From Protoeuglena noctilucae (taxonomy: Eukaryota > Chlorophyta > Pedinophyceae > Marsupiomonadales > Marsupiomonadaceae): 64,000 bases of DNA. Each line of letters starts with the position of its first letter. Positions within the stretch are counted from its first letter, which is position 1. Below are positions 34,039 to 45,744 of the stretch, in pieces. Below the pieces are notes generated by a model. That model was not told where the DNA came from and searched no databases. It was given only the letters and a program-made list of their open reading frames with translations. Location of the stretch: the NCBI GenBank assembly GCA_958009085.1, contig OY253683.1:434001-498000 (forward strand), written 5' to 3'. The position numbers and the translations under genes were made by a program.

Positions 34039-36573
34039 ATGCCCCGGCCGCTGAATGAGGCGCAGCGGGAGCTGCATGAGTGCCGGGTCTGCCGGAGGCA
34101 GCTGAGGAGCGAAGGCATCGAGAGCAAGGCAGACTTCCGCCGTTGGGCTCGAACTCACCATCCGGACAAGGGAGGCAGCGTGCGCCATTTCCAGCATGTC
34201 GCCCACTGCGTTGGTGAGGCTCGCGTGGCGTGGCTCTCGTGGGCAAGCGCAGGGGGAGGCTGCAACGACTTGAGCACAGCCAGCCGGCCGTCATGGAGTG
34301 CTGGGGGTTTCCTTCTCCGGTCCCCACGTGACACATGAGCTATATATGTCCGAACTGGATACCCAGCTTCGACTGCCGCCCTATCCGAGGCCCCCCCCAG
34401 ACGCACACTCCCGAGGCGCAGCTCCCGCAGACGCTCCGGTTTGGCTAATTCTATGCGCGGGCCGAGCATCGACACTGTTACTACCATACTTGTCCTCCGC
34501 AGACCTGGTTTTCCGTGACCGCTGCGTCGGCGACGGCTGGGACGTGCTCGTGCCGGAGATGCAGGGCGTCCTGGAGGGCTGGTTCGCAGCCCGGGCCGCC
34601 CTGACTGTCGTGTCCTCCGCCACGCTTCCCTTCGCCATCGACTTGTGGCCGTACATGAGGGGCGCGTCGCCCCGCAGGCAGCCCACGGGGGCCAGCCACT
34701 CCCCTCCGCGCAGGGCGGGCTTTGGAGTCGGCTACCGCGTCCGGTGCCCGGGCATCGCTGTGCTGGGCCGGAAGCTTCCCATCGTGAGTGCCAGCGAGTG
34801 TCATTGATAGGCCTTTGGGGCTCAATGCGGTTGGCTCGTCTGCCGCCCGTGGCTCTCCACCCGCTCGTCCCACCATTGCCCTGCCCCACCTTCGCTCTGT
34901 CACACGGCCTCTGTCTCTCGCCCCTTGCAGTGTGAGGAGCTTGAGTGCGTGGTCGGCACCACGTACCAGGGCGACTCCCTGGACGTCGGCTCCGTCTCTG
35001 GCATCTGGCGCACGTCCCTGCCCAACGCCAAGCTCTTCTGCTCCGTCATGCCCCACTTCCGCCTCTTGGGCGGAGACGCGGACCCGCAGCCGCGGCCGCC
35101 ACGACCCGCCCCCTCCCGCCCCGCTGGTCCGGTGAGTCTCGGGCTTGCCAGCTTGGCGCCCTCCAGCCGTCGTGCCTGGCTGCGCCCATGCCCACACACA
35201 CGCGTGCTTTACCCTCATCTCCCTCGCAGCAGGGGGACGGGGCCTTTGCAAGTGGCGGCAGCGGCCGCCCCGGCCTCGCGATGCCGGCTGGTCCAAACCC
35301 CATTCCACGGGAGGCATCTGACGCTCCCGGGGCGTCAGACACGGGGGCTGACTGGGCCGTGGGGCCCTCAGTGACGGTGGGGGCGCGCATCCAGGCGGGT
35401 CCGGCGCATGTCAGCGTGGGGCTGCGGGCGGGAGCCGTGCTGGCGGCGCTTGCTCGTCTGGCGGGGCTGGGGGGCGCTGGGTGGGAGCCGGGCGGTGGGG
35501 GCGGCTGGGGCGACGGGGGCAAGGGTTCGGACCCGCTCAGGCTGGAGGGCGTCTGGGGCGGGCTGGCGCGGGCCGCTGTGCTGGGCGTCGGGCTGGAGTT
35601 CGCGCGTGGGGGGACCGGGGAGGTGGGTGTGGCTGGGCGCCCACGGGGGATGTCGGTTCTGGGGTGCGGGATGGACTTCCGTGGGAGCGAAGACTTTGAA
35701 GAGTTGGAGGGGGGCAAGTACGGGATCACGGTGATTGGGAAGCGAGGGGACCCGCTCGGGAGGGCGGCAGCGGAACCAGAGGGTGTGCGGGAGGGCGCAC
35801 ATGGGGTGGGGGAGCCTGACAGCGGCGCAGCGGGGGCGTCGCGCGAAAGCCCGCCGCTTGTGCGAGACGGCGGGCTCCGTTCGCTGCTCCGGCGGGTTCC
35901 TGGGGTGGGTCCGAGTGCGGCTGGGCTGGGGCAGGGCAGGGCCCGGCCACGCGAGGCAGTGCCACAGGGCCATCATAACGCATTGGGGTTGCTGTCGGGT
36001 GCCGTGTGGGGCAGGGCGGCATCGGAGGGCGTGCGGGGCGCGGTGGAGTCGGCGCGAGCGGCTGCGGAGCGTCTGCGTGGGGCGGGGCAGGGACTGGCGC
36101 GGTGGGTGCAAGCTGTGGCACAGAGCCGGCCGGGGGTGCGGGAGCAAGGGGCAGTGGGGACTGCGATCGGGGCTGACGGCGGCGGCGGAGGGGTCACGCG
36201 GGTAGCGCAGGCGAAAGACCGGATGTCACAGGGTGCAAGTCGCTCCGCAGCGCAACGTGGGGCATCAAAGCGCAGGGAGGGGTGGCCGGGCCACGCGCAT
36301 GGGGATCGCTTGGCGGGGTCAAGGTCAAGAGGCGAGTCGCGTGGGGAGAGCCGGAGTGAGAGCAAAGCCCGGGGTCCAGGGAGCGCCGCCAGTGAGGGGC
36401 CCGGGAACCCCTTGGGGCGGTTTGGGGATTTCCGTGTGCCAAACATCGACGATTTGATGGGGACGTTTTCGATGGGGGGGCAGGATGGGAGCGGGACGCG
36501 CGTGCCGCATGTAGTCCTGGGCCGGCAGGGCGTGGCAGCAGCCGTGGCAGGGGGGGGGCGGATGTGCCCATAA
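34039..36573 (+). CDS. Protein with short J-like HPDKGG domain and unknown Gly-rich C-terminal part
   Basis: Exons 34039-34213, 34503-34783, 34931-35131 and 35230-36573 join in phase to give 666 residues. Exon 1 carries a compact DnaJ-like motif (KADFRRWARTHHPDKGG, then VRHFQHVAHC spliced to VDLVFRD). This resembles the isolated HPDKGG modules of algae and large DNA viruses rather than a full 70-residue J domain. Exons 2-3 encode a Cys-containing segment (FGVGYRVRCPGIAVLGRKL; CEELECVVGTTYQGDSLDVG). Exon 4 starts with beta-rich sequence (VGPSVTVGARIQAGPAHVS) and ends in a Gly/Arg/Ser-rich tail with FRVPNIDDLMGTFSMGG. I recognise no family for the whole. A chaperone co-factor role is possible because HPD activates Hsp70, but is inference. 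Confidence 0.65.
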
Positions 36574-37366
36574 TGAGTCGGTTTGACTTTGAACGCCGGG
36601 CCGGTCGCTGCTGCGTGAATGTCTTCAATTGCCGTGGAAAGACAGGGCGCCTTTCCACGCTGATGCAAGCGGTGGCGCGCGTGTGAGAGGGCAGGCGTGG
36701 CAGTGTGCCCCGTAGATTGGTGGGGAATCGCCAGAGCGTGGCAGGGAAAGGGGAAGGGACTAGGACGCTGGCTCGCTATCAGCACTCATCGAAAAACACC
36801 CCAGGCAGCGGCGCTGGGGCGCTCGAGGGGGCTTGGCTATGAGCCTACATCATTGGGTGTTGGGTGTTGGGGTGTGGGGGTGATTGGGCTAGGCAAACGT
36901 GTCATGATCAGGGCTGCGATGGGGCCAGCGGGGGGCAGGAGGGGAATTGGGGGGGAAAGCGAAAAACGGCTTCATGCAGCAACGTGCAGGGAGGGTCGAC
37001 GGAAAGGCGCCTGGCATCGCCAGGCACTTGCGCCGCGCACGAGCGCGGCCAAGCATGCCCCGTCGACAATTAGAGCATGCTCGTCTTACGGAAGGTGCCC
37101 AGTCACTGGGCTGCCTCCTCCGCAGCAAACGGCCCCATCAGGTGAAGGGGGTGGCCTACAACACAACACTAGGGGCAGCATGAGCAAGGGGCGACGAAGC
37201 CAGCCGGCAGTGCCCATGCCCACCAACGCCCTTCGCACCCGCCTGGGGTTTTCCACTCGATACAATCAACTTCCTGCATCCCTTATCCCATCTAGATACT
37301 GACGGCGTCGGCCCTGGTGACCTCTGGTCGAAGTCATCCCGGCCCAGCCGCCCCATGCGCCGCTTA
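36574..37366. other. Convergent intergenic region
   Basis: About 790 bp between the stop of the J-like gene (+) and the stop of the RING gene (-). It holds a short GGGTGTT-type simple repeat near 36,855-36,885 and nothing I can call a gene. Confidence 0.5.
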
Positions 37367-40300
37367 TCAGCCGGCCACGCCACCTCCGGCGGTGTCAGCG
37401 CTCACCGGCCCGCGCAGCGCCAGTGGGCCGTCCCAGCCCTCGCCATCCCTCCGAGCCCCCGCCTGCCGCCGCTCCTCTGACGTCGCCCCAACGGCGCCTT
37501 GAGAGCTCCCCATGGCTACCACCACACCCCCGGTCCTGACGGAGCCCCGCGGGCCCACGTCGGGGCCCAGGACCGTGTTCAGCACGTCGTCCAGCAGCCC
37601 GCCCACCCCGTCCAGAGGGCCCCATCCTGCGCCCTCTCCCGCTCCCAGAGACCCGGCCCCCGCCCGGCCATCGCCCGAAGCATCTCTCTGCGCTGCGGAG
37701 CGCCCCAACGCCGGGCTGCCCGCGGGCAGGTCCCACGCTCCGTCGCTGTGGCGGTGCGCACCCCCCGCACGCCAGGCCTCGAGCCCAGTCCGCACCCGCC
37801 CTTGGCCTAACGCAGCCCGGGGCAGAGATCCACACACGAAGAAACCCCCTGCCTCCCCGCTCTGCGCGTCGTCGCCGCCCAGCTCGGGCGTCACCACCGA
37901 GTTGCGCATCGTCCATTCTGACGCCGCCTTGTGGTGGCCCAGCCACCGTCCGCTCCCAGACACGTCGCCACCCGCCCCTGCCGCATCGCCCCTGACCTCC
38001 ACTGGGCACGGGAACCCACGCCGCGGCGCAGCGTGGTTGCTCGCCTCGGTCCCTGTCACGCCACCATGCACCATCCACCCCTCCACGTCGCCGCTCGCAC
38101 CGCCCATGGCGCTCCCTGGACCCCAGGGGCCACCCACACCTGCACCCACGCCCACGGCCGTGCCCCCCACCAGCGCCGCGAGGCTCTGGATCTCCTCCGC
38201 CGCCCCGTCCATATCGCCCAGCCCTCCCAAGGCCCGCATCGCTTCCCCGACCTCAACGTCCCAGCCCTCGCCGCCCGCCTCCCACCCCGTCACTTGCCGC
38301 CCTCCCCCGCCCGCCTCCCCGCCCGCCCCTGCGTCGCCGGCCGACATGTCCACAGAGACGGGGTCGATGGCGTTCTGGATGCTGCTGAACAGCAGGAAGA
38401 TGTCGTGTAAGTCGGCGCCCGCCAGCTCGTCGTCTGCCGCGCCCAGGTCCCGTAGCCACGACCGCGCCCCCGCCTCGTCAAAAGCCCCCTGCGCACCCGC
38501 CGCCATGCGCAGAAGCACCGCATCCTCCTGGGCCACGCCGACCAGGGCGCGGAGCAGCGCGGTGCGGCGACGGGCCAGGGCCTGTGAGAACGCCGCCGCA
38601 GCCGCACGCGCTGACGCAGCCGACACACCGCCGCGCCCAGCGGGGGCGCCCAGCGCCGGGTCTGCCTCCGCGGCGGGCCCCGCTCGGCCGGGCATCGCGG
38701 GTGGCTGCGGGTTGCCGGTCCAGCAGGGCGCTCTGGCGTCCATCCAAGCGCCATGGTCCAAGGAAGCAGCGCCCGGCGGCATCCCCGGCGGGGGAGGGAC
38801 GACGTGCGGGGTCCGCGCGGGCAGCGGCCGGAGGGGCGGGGCGCAGGGGGCCCCGGTGACGCCCGGTGGGGCGCAGCCAAACGCGGGCGGGTACTCGTGG
38901 CACACGGAATGCATCATCATGTCGAAGCTGCCTGGCACGCGGATGGCCCCGGTCGCGGGGGCCGTGGGGTGCCGGGCGGGCGGCGCGGGCGGGCGGTCGG
39001 CGGGTACGGCGGCGCCCATGGCGCGTCGCTGGCTGGGCGGGATGCCGGCTGGGCGCGGCGGCTGCGGGCGCAGAGCAGGCCAGGGATTGGTCAGTTCTGC
39101 ATCTTCGCCCATGCCTGGCTTGCACGCTAGTCCCACAACCCGACTGCAAGGCGGGCTTGGGTGCGTGGCGGGAGCTTGGCTTACCTGTGGCATGCGGGTG
39201 GGGTCGCGCAGAGCAACGGGGCCTTGCCAGGCGGGCCGCGAGGGCCCGGGGGGCGCCTCCGGGGGCACCGCGAGGCTCGGGACGGGGGCGGAGAGGAACT
39301 CAGAGGAGAGGAACGGGGCGGCGCCCGAGGGAGGCGAGACGGTGGCGGACGTAGCACCCGAGTCCGCGGGGGTGCCGGCACCCCCTGCAAAGGACCAGGC
39401 GAGCCGTGCGTGGGCAGCCGTGGCTGGAACGAGCTAAGCGAAACAACCGACGCAGCGAGCGACGCAGTGACTGCTGCAATGAGAGGAGAGACGGCGTGCG
39501 AGGACGCAACCAGCCAGGCGCCTCACCGCTAGAGCCCTGCCCGCGGGCGCGAGCCCTGCGCCCCCCGCGCTTGCGCCGCCGCCGCCGCCGCGCCACGCCA
39601 CTGTCGACCTCGGAGCCATCGGCGCCCGTGCCCCCGCTCGCCTCCGGGCCCAGGGCCGGGCTATGGTCTCCGCTGTCGCTCCCTTGGCTAGACAGGGAGG
39701 CGTGGGAGGCCTCGCGGGCCAGCGGGCTGCCGTGCGCAGAAGGCCCCGACGACGACGGCTCGTCCGGCCGGGGGTTGCACGCGGAGCGGGGCGGGGGCGC
39801 GGGCGGGACGAGCGGGATGCGGCGGCGGCTGGGCGGCGTGTCGGGCGGCGGCGGCGGAGGCACCGGCGACGGCGCGAGCCTCGCGGGTCCCACCGGCCCG
39901 CCGTCGAGCTCCGGCGGGCGCGTGCCGTCGCTCGCGCGCCGGGGCTGCTGGAGAACCGTTGGTGGCCGCGGGGGCGACCGAGCGGAGGCAGGAGATCCCC
40001 GGGAGGCGCCTTGCAGAGGTGCGGGCGCCGGGACCTGGCGCGAGGGGTCATGCGCAGCCGCTAAGCCGTCCAGGAAGGCGCGGAACTCCCGGACGAGGTT
40101 CTGCGCGCCAAGAGCGGGATCTGTCTCAGTGACGGGCCCGCCCCGCGCCCGAGCATCTGCCCGCCTCCACTGAAGCCTTCTCTGACCTGGTACTTGTAGT
40201 TATGCTGTAGATCCTTCTTCCACAGCGGCATGCGGCACACGGGGCAGCGGGACTCCGCGATGCCCGGTCCCTCGAGCGTGCCAATCACGCAAGCACTGCG

Positions 40301-40978
40301 GGTGCGCGGGGGCGGTCGATGCGTAGTCAGGCGGGGCGGAAATCGAAAGATAGAAGGAGAAAGTCAAGAAGATCACCGCGGCGCACAAGTGCGAGATCGG
40401 CACGCCGTCCTCGCTGCGCGCCGAGTGTGCAGTGCGCCCTCGTTGCGCGGGCCGAGGTGCGCGGGCCGCGGGGTATGCGTGCGGCCCGAGCCGGGCAAGA
40501 GGAGCGACATAGCATGGAGGTGTCGCAGGGTCAAACGCCCGGCGAGGCGGCCGCTGCCGGCGGGGGCGGCAGAGGGCCTGTGCTGGGCACAGCGGGCAGC
40601 CCCAGGCACAGCCATCGCCACTCGGGGATCGGGCAAGGCGCAGCTAGACCGTACGCACTCACTAGCAGAAGGAGTGCCCGCATCCCGGCGCCGTGTGCGG
40701 GTCGTCGAACAGTCCATGGCACTGCGGGGCGTACGATGGGACAGGGGTCGATGGGACGCCTGGCGCCGACACAAAAAACGGGAATGCGCGGGTCTGGAGC
40801 GTCCTATCATGCACGTGAAGCGCGCGACGGAACACAGACCGGCAACGCGGCCCCGCTGCGGCGGCATTGGGCCCCCCGAGGAACAGGGTCATACCAGGGG
40901 ACAGGAGAGCTCCTGGCGCAGGTGGGACACGAGCGTGTCCGAACCACCCTCGACTGCCTCTCCGGAAGCGGCCGTCAT
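37367..40978 (-). CDS. RING-finger (BRCA1/BARD1-like C3HC4) protein with long Pro-rich region
   Basis: The ATG at 40978 (exon 40978-40895) ends SHLRQELSCPL. Exon 40721-40663 gives CHGLFDDPHTAPGCGHSFC, and exon 40295-40187 gives YACVIGTLEG, RCPVCRMPLWKKDLQHNYKY. Together these complete a C3HC4 RING: CPLC, CGHSFC, C, CPVC. The fourth exon (from 40100) starts NLVREFRAFLDGLAAAHD, as in BRCA1/BARD1- and TRIM-type RINGs, then becomes Pro/Arg/Ser-rich. A phase-1 join continues through AGTPADSGATSATVSPPSG to about 39185, and the final exons run to the stop at 37367. That last part holds a helical block (SQALARRRTALLRALVGVAQ, LHDIFLLFSSIQNAIDP). The role is probably an E3 ubiquitin ligase. There are no visible BRCT repeats. 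The long plus-strand ORF 37512-39437 is its antisense shadow. Confidence 0.78.
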
Positions 40979-41317
40979 CGCTACTGCGCGGACATTGGCC
41001 GGAGCGGGCGGCACTCTACGGCCAGCTAGCACGCGAGCGGAGAGCACAGATGCACATCTGGATACGTGATCAGCCAGCCGTCTACTAATGATCTTCGAGG
41101 CACAGGATAATTGGCCACGAGAGTCCTCGACGGCTCCGTTCGAGCGACTGCCCTGAGTCAGGAGCCCTGTGAGACGGCCCGCTCGCTCGGTTTAGGAAAG
41201 AGTGACCCGAGGAGCGCGTATCGAGATCACTTCGAGCGCTGGGGTGCGCGTCGTCGGCCGCGGACCCCGAGATTTCAAGTACAGATCTTTTTTGCGCTGG
41301 GTCCACCGGAATCGGCC

Positions 41318-41944
41318 ATGTTTGGAGGTCCGCTTCCAAGTGAGTGTTGGAAAGGGAGTGACGCAAAGTAGGGAGGCGGCTCGCGGCGTCGAAAGGGCCG
41401 GAAATCCGCATACTGCTTAGGGCAGCGCCCCTCGCCACGCCCCGGCGTCCTTCGTCGCATCGCTGGCCGGCAGCTGCTGGGAGTGTCGACACCTCTGCCC
41501 GCTGTATTCGTGTGGTGATCGTGGCGCTGCCTCCGGGCTCTCCCCCGTCGCAGGGCGCGACAAGGTGCTGCTCGGCGTCAACACGGCCTTCTTCGTCGGC
41601 TGTGCGGCGTTCGTGCTCCTCGGGGGCTCTCAGTACGTCGTTGACGTGGAGCCTACCTACAGGAAGGCGAGTATGCGTGGCGAAGGCGCGCCGAGTGCGA
41701 GAGGTCGCGTCCTGCGTGTCCTCCTACCCAAACGTGTCTTCTCTCGCCGCGTGCGCAGCTGACGGAGTGGCAGGGCCGTCTCCGGGAGGCTATCCAATCC
41801 CAGCAGCCGCGGCGCGAATCTCTGGCGGCGTCCATCGAGTACTGGTCGCCCACGGTGGCACGGACCGTGCGGGGCCGTGACACGAGGGCGCCAGGGGACG
41901 CGCCCAGGCCCGGTCAACCCCAGCGCGGTCCCGGGGACGCATAG
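41318..41944 (+). CDS. Small single-pass membrane protein, 106 residues
   Basis: Exons 41318-41339, 41554-41666 and 41759-41944 give 106 residues if the second intron uses a GC donor (GCGAGT at 41667). The protein starts MFGGPLPRRDKVLLG and has one membrane segment (VNTAFFVGCAAFVLLGGSQY). It continues VVDVEPTYRK then LTEWQGRLREAIQSQ, and ends in a polar Arg/Pro/Gly tail. A GT donor four bases on would give a different, less protein-like C-terminus. The short basic N-terminus plus one helix resembles small mitochondrial or plastid membrane subunits, but I recognise no family. The stop is only 21 bp before the next start codon. Confidence 0.6.
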
Positions 41945-41965
41945 AGTGTCCTAGATCCAATCGCC

Positions 41966-44900
41966 ATGGGCAACGAGCTGAGTGTCGGCGGGGCGCCGGA
42001 GGGAGGCCTGCGCCAACGGGAGGTGGACCGCGTCAGGTGATTCCCGGCGGGGGCGGGGCGGGCTTGATGGCGCGCATTGGAATCTACGCAAAAACGATGA
42101 CGCTGCGCGCCGCGGGGGGTCCCGGGCCCGCCGAGGGCGATCGTGCGCGCGTGCCACGCAGGCGGCGTTTTGCGCGCTTGGCGGGGGATGGCCGGGACGT
42201 GGCGGTCCAGGATTTGGCGACGGAAGTGAACGGTGGGCCCCTAACGGAGCGCCTGCTGGCTATCTTTGACCGGGATGGCGACGGCTTCATCAGCGAGACC
42301 GAGTGCTTGGACGCTCTGAAGGCAAGCGACCTCCCCAGGCAGCTACCCTACCCTACCAAGGAAGGAATGACTGAATGCACCGGCTCGGTTCTCATCGCGT
42401 TTTGCGGTTCTGTCGCAGGCATTGACGGACATGCGGAGCGAGGAGCAGCGTGCGTGGCTGCTGTTCCGTGTCTATGACCGCGACGGGGACGACTTGGTGG
42501 GGTGGGAGGATCTGCTGACCATCGTCCGCGCGATGCTTGGGGAGGGCGGAGATCAGGCGCAGGTCCACGACGTGGGACGCACCCTGCTGGGTGAGGCTGA
42601 GACGCATGCGTGCACCCGCAATCACACCCGTGCCTTTGGCTCACCAACCCCTGCCCCCTCGCGTGCAGAGGAGTTCGACCTGGACCGCGACCACGCGCTG
42701 AACTTTGCCGAGTTCTCCGCGATGCTCGGCAAGTGCCACGCCCTCCACGTCGCGGGGGTGCCGGTGTCGGCTGGATCGAGTCCCCAGCGTGCCACGCCCA
42801 CGCCGCCGTCGCCACAGCGGCCGGCCAGCCGGCCCGCACCGTCCGCGAGCGAGTCCATCCGCTCTGCGCGGCCCCAGGCGCCGGCCCAGCCCCCGCCGGC
42901 CCAGCCTGGGCAGCCTCAGCACCGGCCGGCGGCACCCCGGGATGCGGTGGCCAGCACGCGCACCCCGGGCGGGGCGCGGCCGGACGGGAGCGGCGCGGGG
43001 GCGGAGCGGGGGCGCACGCGGGCGGAAGGAGCGCGCGCAAGGCCGGATGGGTCGGTGGCGAAGGCGGATGGGTCGGTGGCGAAGGCGGATGGGGCGCCAC
43101 TGCCGGGGGATGGGGCTCGTCCGCGGGGCGATGGGCCAGGCGCAGGGCCTGACGGGGCGCGAGCACGAGCGGACAGAGCTGGAGTGCGTGCGGAAGAGTC
43201 GCGGTCGCAGCCTCGCAGCCAGCCCTCAGCCGCACCTGCCTCGCAGCCCTCGCGCGACGCCGCGACCGCAGCTGTCCCGGCCCCGGCCAGAGCTCCGTCG
43301 GCTGCAGACGGGACGGTGGACCCCATCCCTTCTGATGAGCGACCTAGGGGCAGGGGTGGCTCGGGCGCAGTTGCAAAGGCGGACGCCGAGGCTGGGAGGC
43401 GCAAGCCGAGGGCGGACGGCGCTTCGCAATCGAATGTGGATGGTGGTTTTCAGTCGAGGGCCGATGGTGGTTCTTCTCAATCGAGGGCTGATGGTGCTCC
43501 TCGTCGCGGCCAACCCATGGCTGGCGAAGAGGCGCAGCGCAGTGCCACCGCGAGCGCTCAAGCGGGAGTCGACGGTGTGGGCCCAAGCAGTCGGGACCCC
43601 GTTCGCCACCAGGCTCCTGCAGAGACCCGAGATGCGGGCCATGGGGGCTCAAGGGCCAAGCGGGGTGGGGAGGGCGTCGCGGGCGACACGCGGGGGCACG
43701 TGGTGGATGGGGCAGGCGTAGGGCCGGAGGCTGGGACTGCTGGCAAGGGAGAGCGGGCAAGGTGGCCGGCTCAGGATGAGGGCGGCGATGGCGTGCCTGG
43801 CACTCGTGCGAGAGGCGATGGGCAAGCCCCACCGGGTACCCTAGGGGCGCCGAGGGAAGGCAGCGTGGCTGTTTACGAGTCTCAGCCTCATGCGGAGCCT
43901 GGTCCGGCGACGCAAGGGGAGGGGCGCGCTCAAGCAGATGCGCTCGCAGCTGCGGGCGCGGCATCGGATGGGCCTCCGCTGGGGAGCTCCGATGGCCGGG
44001 CTGGTCAGGAGCACGTCGTGGCAGTGGAGAGGGGTCCCAGCGGCAGCGCGGAGGCCGGGGCTGGCGGCGGGACTGGGAGCGAGGGCAGGCTGGAGCACGA
44101 CGGCGCGGTGGCTGCCGCGGGGGACAGCGCTGCAGTACCGGCAGCGGCGTCGGTGGCGAACGGTGTGAGCCGCGGCGGGAGCCTGGGCTCGTCCAAGGGA
44201 ATGGGCGAGGCTTCTGGGCGCGAGGACGAGGACGGTGACCCGCAGAGAGGTGGGAGGCTGAGAGTGTCTGGTGGGGAGCACGCGGCTGGTGTGGACGGGG
44301 CAGCGCGTGGGCGTCCGGCGACGGCAGAGGCCGAGCGCAGTCCAGGCCTGGCCACGGGCGCGGGTCCGAAGGCCTCGGGCGGGGTGCGGACTGGGAAGGC
44401 TAGCCCTGGGCTGGCCAAGGCGTCGACTCCTGTCAAGGGAGAGGGTACGGCGAGGCGCGCGCCTGGGACCGCGGGCAGCGGGGGCGTTGAGGCCAAGGCC
44501 AGGCCTGCTCAGGAGGGCACCCGCCTGGCGCGGACGCCGTCTGCAGGCACCGATCGCCGGGGCACGGCCCTTGACGAGGGCAGGAAAGGAGCCGGGAAGG
44601 AGACTCCGCAAGTCGCCAAGAGCGCGTCTAAGGGGAGCGGCTCTCAGGGGAGTTCATCGTTGGAGAAAAGCGCGGCTCAGAGACGGTCTGGGGTCACGGC
44701 GAGAGGTATGGGCAAGGACGTTCCCGCCCCACCGGAGACGCCGGGTACGCCCGGGCGGACGTCGGTGTTCAAGGCGCCACGCACTGCGAGCGGACGGGAG
44801 GTGGCCGGGCCTAGCCCGATTGGTGCAGGGCCCAGCCCAGCGGCTGCAGGGCCTAGCTCTGTTGTCCCAGGGCAGGGCGACAGGGCCCGTTTGACGGGGC

Positions 44901-45436
44901 AGGGCTCGCGTGCCGCACACGTGCCGAATGGCCTGGGGGAGTCTGCGCGGTTGGAGGTGGGCGCGAGCACTGCTCGGTCCGTGTCGGGAGCCCTGGAGGC
45001 GCTGGCGATGAGCGGGCCGGAGCTGTGGGGCGAGTCGCCGCCAAAGACCACGGCAAGCAGCAGTCTGGGTGCCAGCGACCTGGCAGACGGCGTCGGCCGG
45101 GGCGACGCAGCGGCAGACGTGGGGCGTGCGTCCTTGCCGGCCACGCTAGTCACGGGCGCTGCCGGGTCTTCTGCCGCCCCTGCTGCAGCGGACGAGTCGA
45201 ATTTGAGCAAGGGAGGACCCCATGCAGACCCTGTGCCAGTGCCTGGGTCTCCATCACCGTCGTCGGGGCGTGGCAGCAGCGACATCATGCTGCCAGCTTC
45301 AGATGACGAGGACGACGGCGCGGGGTCGGCGTGGGCTCCGGGTGCGCAGCTGGGCGGGGGTGGGACAGGGGCCCTTCCGGCGGCGGAGGCCAGCTTGGCG
45401 TCGCTGCGGGTTCAGTCGCGGCGGGAGGGGCGCTGA
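41966..45436 (+). CDS. Calcineurin-B-like EF-hand protein with ~900-residue disordered tail
   Basis: Exons 41966-42036, 42162-42321, 42419-42590 and 42669-45436 join in phase to give 1,056 residues. The start MGNELSVGG matches the N-myristoylation site of calcineurin B (MGNEAS). The first EF-hand is degenerate. The next three are FDRDGDGFISETE, YDRDGDDLVGWED and FDLDRDHALNFAEF, with LLFRVYDRDGD closely following the CnB pattern. After the CnB domain (about 160 residues) comes an unbroken Ala/Gly/Ser/Pro/Arg tail with recurrent (A/P)DG units, including a perfect 21-bp tandem duplication near 43044-43085. The end is acidic (SDIMLPASDDEDDGAGSAW). Calcineurin B is normally about 170 residues. The second intron has a GC donor (42322). 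The role may be as a Ca2+-regulated adaptor at membranes. Confidence 0.85.
43044..43085 (+). repeat. Perfect 21-bp tandem duplication inside the EF-hand gene tail
   Basis: Two identical 21-bp copies (43044-43064 and 43065-43085) encode a repeated KADGSVA-type unit. A third copy begins and then diverges. It suggests that the disordered tail has grown by slippage. Confidence 0.85.
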
Positions 45437-45744
45437 AACCCGAGTCTTCTTTCGGGGCCTTCTCCTTGCGCCAGCAGTTCGAGGGGCGGCAATGAAGACT
45501 GCGGGGCTGGTAGTCGCGTTGCAAGCGTGGGGGCAGCTGCCATAGCTGTGGTGGGTGTGGTCGCGTCTTGGCGCAGCCGCTTGTGTCTCGTAGGCACGCG
45601 CAGTCGCATTTCAAGAGTGCGTGTTTCAACCATGTGAATGCCACGTCTCGGGCACTCATAAGCAACAGACCAGCTCTTGCCACCTGCAAAGCCAGCCAAT
45701 GTCCTTCCCCCACTCTGACGCACATATTGGCTCATGCACCCACC
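45437..45744. other. Short convergent intergenic region
   Basis: 308 bp between the stops of the EF-hand gene (+) and the aminopeptidase gene (-). No gene is evident; it should contain both 3' UTRs. Confidence 0.5.

Noticed and set aside
34039-34213. HPDKGG exon as a viral insertion
   Set aside because: The motif style also occurs in cellular algal proteins, and the exon splices cleanly to downstream exons; nothing else virus-like is nearby.
36850-36890. GGGTGTT-type repeats resembling telomere-like DNA
   Set aside because: Only a few irregular units inside G-rich intergenic DNA; too short and imperfect.
37512-39437. 641-codon plus-strand ORF
   Set aside because: It is antisense to the RING gene's last exons and is low-complexity Pro/Ala/Thr throughout, while the minus frame has ordered helical sequence.
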